This document shows, one piece after another, positions 58,630 through 64,000 of a stretch of 64,000 bases of DNA; position 1 is the stretch's first letter, and each line of letters opens with the position of its first letter. Both the position numbers and the translations under genes were made by a program. The stretch is from JAJPKK01 sp963844635. GTDB taxonomy: Bacteria; Pseudomonadota; Alphaproteobacteria; Rhizobiales; Xanthobacteraceae. The notes under the pieces were generated by a model, which saw only the letters and a program-made list of their open reading frames with translations, was not told the DNA's origin and did no database searches. The stretch spans positions 186,001 through 250,000 of the forward strand of contig CAWJPD010000001.1 in NCBI GenBank assembly GCA_963844635.1. The letters run 5' to 3'.

Positions 58630-59959
58630 TTCTTCTCTTTACTCCCTCTCGCATTCTATCGTCCTTGATTTCGATGCGTGACTGCACTGAATCGGAAGTG
58701 TGATAAACAGCTGTTATAGGCATTTTGGATATGCCCATCCTCCTCTCCCTCCCTCTAATCGTGGCGCCTATCAGCGCGGCAAGCTTCCCCGCTTCGGTAA
58801 CAACGTCATGTCGCGCCAGCACGCGCTTGCGCCCGGATTTGCCCATCCTCGCCAAAGTATCGGCCGGAGCATCAAGACACGCGCGCATCGCGTCCGCCAA
58901 GGCGTCCACATCTCCCGCCGGCACCAGCCAACCGTGCTCGCCCTGAATCGACGAGCTCGGGAATACCGGCGACGTAGGTACTGATGACCGGCCGGCGAAG
59001 CGCCATTGCTTCCATAAGGACGACCGGGAGGCCTTCGGCAAAGCTCGGCAACAGGAGTGCTCGCGCGGCCTGCAACTCGGCGCGAACCTGTTCACCGCTC
59101 AGCCATCCGGTGATGCGCACTCTATTCTGCAACCCATGTTGCGTCACGAGCGTTTCGATATCGGCACGCAACGGTCCATCGCCAGCCAGCACGAGCTCGA
59201 ATTCCGCACCTGACTTTGCCAGCCGACGGGCAGCTTCCGACAGAATCGTGTGTCCTTTCTCTGGGCTCAAGCGAGCAACGCAAACAAGTCGCCGGGCCGA
59301 GGGAACGGCCGTCAGGGGCACGTCGTAAAACGATGGGTCTAACCCGCAATGCACCTTTTGGACCTTCGCCCAGTGGGGCAGGCTAATGGAGCGATAGATC
59401 TCGAGCTCGGCCATAGGAGCTCACGACGACCACGAAAGCGCAGCGCACGACCTTTTCAGTCAAGCCAATGCGCTGCGGATTATCGAACGTCTCAGTGCCA
59501 TGCGCAGTAAAGCTCCAAGGTGGTCCCCCAAGGATGTGCGTCAGCATCGCTACTTCGGCAGAGTTTGTGCCAAAATGGGCGTGTAGGTGGTTGACCCCCG
59601 CACGGCGCAACCACGGCTCGATTTCGACATGCTTCAGCCACATAGACGAGGTGAACAAAAAACGGCCGGTCCGCCCCGCGGCTCATGCGCCACGCCGCTC
59701 CCAACGCATGGAGCAGCCGGATTGGCCGCCTCGCCGACATGCACGCCACTGCCACGGCAAGCGCTAGCCTGGGGGCGCGCAGCACGTAGCGCGTACGCTC
59801 GCGCTCAAGACGATCGGCCTCGTCCGCTAGTTCTCCGTTCCAGCCGCGCAATGCGATCCGTATGATCTCAACTCCCGACCGTTCGAGCTCAAGGATTTCG
59901 CGCCGAATAAAACTGTGGCTGATAGCAGGATATTGGTTGATGAGGTAGGCAACACGCAT
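58622..59959 (-). pseudogene. GT4-family glycosyltransferase, three frameshifts
   Basis: The start MRVAYLINQYPAISHSFIRR leads, after a shift near 59650, to HVEIEPWLRRAGVNHLHAHF and SFTAHGTETFDNPQRIGLTE. A second shift near 59400 continues IYRSISLPHWAKVQKVHCGL, RLVCVARLSPEKGHTILSEA and SFAEGLPVVLMEAMA (the E...E donor-sugar motif). A third near 58945 leads to GEHGWLVPAGDVDALADAMR. Unshifted it would be about 445 aa, a GT-B retaining enzyme like WcaL/EpsF-type exopolysaccharide transferases. The adjacent methyltransferase starts within its last codons. Confidence 0.85.
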
Positions 59960-59966
59960 CGAGCTG

Positions 59967-60951
59967 TCACTTATATTCGATGATCTGTCGGCGGCGGTCG
60001 GTCAGCCGATCGCACCAAAATCTAAGTTGGCCGTTAGCTTCCGGGAAACGGGCAAGCACCTGGAAGAATGCAAGTGTCGCGCGATCGCGAAACGAGCCGG
60101 TGTTGCGGATGGTCTGACGCAGCGCTTGCACGGCATATATGAGCCAAGCCGCCAAGCCCCAGGGCCACCACGCCAGTGTTGCCAACAAGCACGCAAGGGG
60201 CAACGAGAATTCCCCAAAGCCATGCCCGACGGGATTCCCAAACCCAGTGCCGCTCGGGCGCCGCACCATGGAGGTGAGCCCCTAGGGCGAAGGCATAACC
60301 GGCGCGCACCCCACGCTGCCACCATTGGCCGAACCTCGTCATTGCCGCGTCATGCAGTGTCATTTCGCTGTCCAGACGCCAAACGCGCCAGCCCGCCTTG
60401 CGCAACCGGACGCAAAGCTCTGGCTCTTCGCCAGCAATCACATCCTCCCGATAGCCTCCCATTTTCTCCAGCGCGGCGGTACGGATCATGACGTCACCGC
60501 CGAACGCGCGTGTTTCCCCTTCCGGAGCATCCCATTCCCGGTCGCATAGCCAGTTGTAAATCGACCGGTTTGGAAAGCGCTCGCGCCGGCGCCCACAAAC
60601 CGCGCCCACGTCCGCATATGCTTGGAGGAAGCATAAGGCAACCTGAGGCCAATCGCGCACTAGCTCACAATCGCCATCTACAAACTGAACATAGGCAAGA
60701 TCAGGCACCGAACGCCGGAGGTGCTGGAAGCCGTAATTTCGAGCGCGCGCGGCCGTGAACGGCAATGCCGGGTCCAGCTCGACTACTTCGGCACCAGCCT
60801 CTCGGGCCCTTTGTACCGATCCGTCATGGGAGGCGGAGTCCACATAGACGACCAAGTGCGCATCTGATAGCGACCTTAGACACCGGGTAAGGCGTTCTCC
60901 TTCATTCCGACCGATTGCAATTGCACCGTAAGGAGGCAAAATTCCTTCCAT
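59967..60951 (-). pseudogene. GT2-family glycosyltransferase, C-terminal frameshift
   Basis: The start MEGILPPYGAIAIGRNEGER, then LAYVQFVDGDCELVRDWPQV (DxD), GETRAFGGDVMIRTAALEKM and VIAGEEPELCVRLRKAGWRV. A shift near 60190 moves the membrane-associated tail to another frame (LLATLAWWPWGLAAWLIYAV, ending RRRQIIEYK at 59967). It would be about 328 aa. The GT-A residues are all in the undamaged part, so partial function is conceivable. Seven bases separate its stop from the GT4 start. Confidence 0.85.
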
Positions 60952-60963
60952 ACCGGAAGCCTT

Positions 60964-61829
60964 TCATCTCAACTCGAGCGGCTTGGCTGCAGTCACGGCG
61001 GCGAATGTACGGCAGTTGATATCGGTCCCGAGCCACGCGCCTAAAGCAGCAAGATCCTCATCGAACGTCCTCTCCAGAACTTTCTGGGTCGATTTACTTA
61101 ATCTGGGGCGTCTCTCAAGGTCAACATCTGGCGCACTTTCGTCCGCAGAGCTTTTGGCACGAGGCCTCGCCGCAACGTGGTCGCGAGCGGATGCTCGACA
61201 AGCAGGTGGTAGAGGGGGAACCGCCGCACCCGCTCGGCCGAGACATTGCGACGATCCACATCCGTTTGCCATCGGACCGTTCCCGTATAGCCGACAAACT
61301 TAGCGACACGTTCAAGTTCGCCTTGTGGATCGCGCTTCAGGCGGTCGAAGAAGACAAGAAGAATGGCCTCCTTGCCGAAGGCCTCGATAAAAGGAGTGAG
61401 CTGACGCGCATAACAGCTGTAGGCGGCGAGTTCCGAGTGCTGTTCGATGGCTTCGTCCAAGCCGCAGCGGATTTCGCCTTCGCTCCACTCGTGAATGTAT
61501 TGGGAGATCAGACGGTCAACCGGATCACGCATTATGTAGATCAGCCTTGGCCGATGGAGCCAATATCGCATCCGTGCGACGGTCTGTGGGTAGGTCGGAA
61601 GCTTTGTGTAATGCGTGCTCGCCTCGCCCAGGATGTCGGAGACGCAGGCGTCCTGGAACAGGCCCTTGTACCATTCGATCCCTCGCGAGTACTGCTCGTC
61701 GTTGCTGAAAAAATTGGGCTCCTTCAATCGCGGCAGAAAAATTCCGGGCTGCTGCAGGAGCTGCTCATAGAGAGTGCTGGTTGCACACTTCATCGCCCCT
61801 ATGATAACAAAGTTGGGCAACTCTTCCAC
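60964..61829 (-). pseudogene. PAPS-dependent sulfotransferase, C-terminal frameshift
   Basis: The start MEELPNFVIIGAMKCATSTL holds the 5'-phosphosulfate loop (GAMKCATSTLY). The 3'-phosphate-binding motif follows in RLIYIMRDPVDRLISQYIHE. The body runs FGKEAILLVFFDRLKRDPQG to RTKVRQMLTLRDAPD. A shift near 61105 then continues LSKSTQKVLERTFDEDLAAL and ends PLELR (60964). Such enzymes transfer sulfate from PAPS to sugar hydroxyls, for example in Nod factors or sulfated polysaccharides. With glycosyltransferases on either side, a glycan target is likely. The catalytic region is undamaged. Confidence 0.87.
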
Positions 61830-61838
61830 GGCCGCCGC

Positions 61839-62813
61839 TCACTGCTGCTGATTGGACCAGGGAACTCCCGGATCCAACCAATTCGTCCAGATATCCAGCC
61901 ATTGCCTCTCCGAAACACCTGGCCTGCGGCGTTCTAGAATTTCGCGACCCCGCGACAGGCATCGCCCTAGCAACCAGAGCACGTTGGCGAGCGTCAGTCC
62001 TAATCTTCCATAGGCTAAATAGAGGTAACGGGTTCGCGACGCAAAGTAGTATCGCGGCAGACGTTTGCGGTCCAATGCCATTCGCTTGACCGGTGAGGTT
62101 CCGCCCCGGAGATGAACGATTCTTGCCTCGGGATTGTGAACGATGTTCCAACCCGCTTTTCGGGCCCTCCGGCAGTATTCGAGGTCCTCGAAGTACATGA
62201 AGAAGCCTTCGTCCATCAAGCCAACGGTGTCAATGACTTCACGTCGCACGAGCACGCAGGCAAAGCTGGTCCAGGCTGGGGTCACTGTCGCGTTGCTTAC
62301 GGGTAGCGGAACGTTAAAACAGTTCAGCAGGGTCGTGATCGGCCCACTCTGCGCAGCATCGATGAACTCGCTAATCGGCGACACGTAGCGAAAGCAGCTC
62401 TGTTGCGGAATTCCATCCGGCCATTCCAAACGAGGGCTAATGATACCAGCTTCGGGATGATTCCGCGCGCTCCGAAGCATGGCGGCCACCGCCTCTGGCC
62501 GAAGAATTGTATCACTGTTCAACAATAAGTATAGGTCGGCTTCAACGGCGCGGATGCCGAGATTGTTGCCCGCGGAAAATCCGGAATTGGAATGGGCCTC
62601 AAGCAAATGGATCACTTTCCTCACGTCATGAATGGTAATCCAGTTACGCAATACATTCACTGAATTGTCTCGCGAACAATTATCCACGATGACCACCTGG
62701 GCTTCTCGGTTTTCGAGCTGATGTAATAAAGAGTCAAGACATTGCGTAACAAGATTTGCCGTCTGATAATTAACGATAACGATCGAAAGATTTATGCTCC
62801 GTTTTGACATCAC
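61839..62813 (-). CDS. GT2-family glycosyltransferase, rhamnosyltransferase-like
   Basis: 324 aa. NLSIVIVNYQTANLVTQCLD is the classic start. It continues VVIVDNCSRDNSVNVLRNWI, SGFSAGNNLGIRAVEADLYL, LLLNSDTILRPEAVAAML (DxD-like NSD) and DEGFFMYFEDLEYCRRARKA. This motif order is that of WbbL-type GT2 enzymes that often transfer rhamnose. Intact; the stop lies nine bases before the sulfotransferase start. The degraded rmlA-rmlB pair at 34.9-37.0 kb would have supplied dTDP-rhamnose, so any rhamnose donor must now come from elsewhere. Confidence 0.92.
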   Translation of the reverse strand: MMSKRSINLSIVIVNYQTANLVTQCLDSLLHQLENREAQVVIVDNCSRDNSVNVLRNWITIHDVRKVIHLLEAHSNSGFSAGNNLGIRAVEADLYLLLNSDTILRPEAVAAMLRSARNHPEAGIISPRLEWPDGIPQQSCFRYVSPISEFIDAAQSGPITTLLNCFNVPLPVSNATVTPAWTSFACVLVRREVIDTVGLMDEGFFMYFEDLEYCRRARKAGWNIVHNPEARIVHLRGGTSPVKRMALDRKRLPRYYFASRTRYLYLAYGRLGLTLANVLWLLGRCLSRGREILERRRPGVSERQWLDIWTNWLDPGVPWSNQQQ

Positions 62814-63068
62814 TCACAATCCGTCGAGGCATTCGCTTGGCAAGGCAATTAGTGGGTCGCTGGCGCCCTCAATCAAAAGGGTTGAATGGCATCGGCTGCA
62901 ACAGTGATGGTTCTATGGCCACTCCTCCATGTGCGCGACGACCTTGTCGAGCGGTCTTTGGCTCGGAGAAACCTTGAAAGGCTAAATTGCGCATTTTTGG
63001 TGGACTGGTGCCGTCAGGAATGTGGTTGGAATTGCGTGGCGCGTCTCCGGCAGTTTTAAATTATCGCG
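62814..63068. other. intergenic, probable promoter of the glycosyltransferase group
   Basis: About 255 bases upstream of the GT2 start without a supported ORF. It separates the tightly packed cluster from the GT4 gene further right, so an internal promoter is likely here. Confidence 0.35.
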
Positions 63069-63152
63069 TCAAGCTGCGAGGTCAATCGGCTGATCGATGA
63101 TCTTGGTGGCGAGGGTGTGCCAGCCGTCAACTTTGCGCATGTTGACTATCAT
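63069..63152 (-). other. 27-codon ORF resembling a transposase tail
   Basis: An ATG that overlaps the stop of the GT4 gene (ATGA) starts MIVNMRKVDGWHTLATKIID, followed by QPIDLAA and TGA. The tail has the feel of C-termini of some rhizobial transposases, but I cannot name the family. It may equally be chance. Confidence 0.25.
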
Positions 63153-64000
63153 CCAATCAGAATTCCTTGGTCGATTACGCGTCGCAGGGCCGCCTCGAAT
63201 CCCTGTTCGCGATCATAAAATTGCTTCTGCAAGTTCGGACATTCAGCGCACAGCTTTTGGTAGAGTTGCTCGTCATTAAGTAGTCTCAAAATGGCATCGA
63301 CATAACTCCCAACGTCGTCGGGCTTGGCTTCGAGGCAGGCAGGTCGCACGACTTCCAACGCCGGAACGACGCTGTTCGTAACGACGGGGCGCCCGGCCAA
63401 AATCGGTTCAACCGCCGACATCGCCATTCCTTCCGCGAATTCACTTCGCGTTGGCACGATTGATGCGTGAACTCTAGCCAGAATGTCACGCATTTTGTCT
63501 CGACCTATCCAACCATGAAAATGGACAATTCCTTCGAGGCCTAAATTACGATTTAAATATTTCAATTCGTCCAGGTCGGATCCTGATCCGCAGATATCCC
63601 ACTCCACCGGCCGAGTATCGCGCCTTCTGAGCTTGTCGGCAATTGTAAGGATGTCGAACACGCCTTTATTGCGTTCGACCCGGCCTGAAAATATAATCCT
63701 AAATGGATCTTCTTCGTGAGCAGGAGGAGGAGGAACCGTCTTAAAATAGTCCGCCTGAAATTGAGCCCGAAATTCATAGAGCCGTTTGACATGCCCGCCA
63801 GTTACTTTTCGAACTTGCCTAACGCACTCCGGGAGACTCCGATTGTCGCCTGCGACAACCATCGGAAATACAACGCGTCGAGCCACAGAATTAGACGCGG
63901 TCCAATTTTTTGCGGAGGAAATCCAGTCGGCCAAAGCGTATTGTGCTGCACGTTAACGACCTTGATGCCGAACGCGCGGAACACGGCTCCAACAAAATTG
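63149..64000 (-). pseudogene. GT4-family glycosyltransferase, cut by window end, one frameshift
   Basis: The visible N-terminal part (KVVNVQHNTLWPTGFPPQKI, LDALYFRWLSQATIGVS) is in one frame. Near 63830 it shifts to VRQVRKVTGGHVKRLYEFRA, RIIFSGRVERNKGVFDILTI, GLEGIVHFHGWIGRDKMRDI and RSEFAEGMAMSAVEPILAGR (the E...E motif of GT-B retaining enzymes). The gene begins beyond position 64000. With the shift corrected it would be an ordinary GT4 transferase of the same cell-surface cluster. Confidence 0.85.

Noticed and set aside
1..64000. tRNA gene or attachment site for an integrative element
   Set aside because: I scanned for a T-arm-like GTTCGAATC with matching acceptor stems and for long direct repeats bounding the islands and found none that I could support by eye.

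Overview
The window looks like an accessory region of a Bradyrhizobium-type alphaproteobacterium. This is inferred from the set of small conserved rhizobial proteins (the 56-residue YREC.AHC family, the DUF5681-like protein, the zinc-ribbon proteins), the Omp25/31-type porins and the RIT recombinase trio. No rRNA, tRNA or CRISPR array was found. Many recognisable genes are truncated, frameshifted or interrupted, so the left two thirds reads as a scrap-yard of old islands. Indels also hit genes that should be conserved, so part of the damage could be base-calling error.

1-12.3 kb: a terminase-like scrap at the left edge, an intact CBS-BON protein, a broken proton-pump P-type ATPase, many tiny secreted or single-membrane-span ORFs, and fragments of YedE, McrC, GalE and a UDP-sugar decarboxylase.

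12.3-23.2 kb: a mobile-element pile-up. kup is split by a 937-bp IS5-like element. A tandem trio of tyrosine recombinases (RIT type) follows, its third gene split by an IS630 element. Two pieces of an IS21 element lie in opposite orientation, one of them joined to an IS256 fragment.

23.2-34.8 kb: two outer-membrane beta-barrels, a cytochrome P460 whose last codons are displaced by the second 937-bp IS copy, and a phage-like module (XRE regulator, YqaJ exonuclease, ERF annealing protein fused to an HNH-like domain, P-loop ATPase). A FitA/FitB toxin-antitoxin pair has been welded into one ORF.

34.9-45.1 kb: degraded rmlA-rmlB, an intact TSUP transporter, a VanZ-like gene split by a complete IS256 element with a 9-bp target duplication, two PEP-CTERM-like surface proteins and an IS1182-type remnant.

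45.8-54.8 kb: a type I secretion locus. A very large substrate carries an N-terminal Cys/His domain, nine near-identical 117-residue repeats and a C-terminal secretion region. It is followed by its ABC transporter and a HlyD-type adaptor.

54.9-64 kb: a minus-strand polysaccharide or glycolipid cluster with tightly packed genes: a GINT1-like protein, three GT2 and two GT4 glycosyltransferases, a methyltransferase and a sulfotransferase. The right-hand third (secreted repeat protein, its secretion system, surface-anchored proteins, VanZ, glycosyltransferases) plausibly builds one cell-surface or biofilm layer; this is inference from gene neighbourhood.
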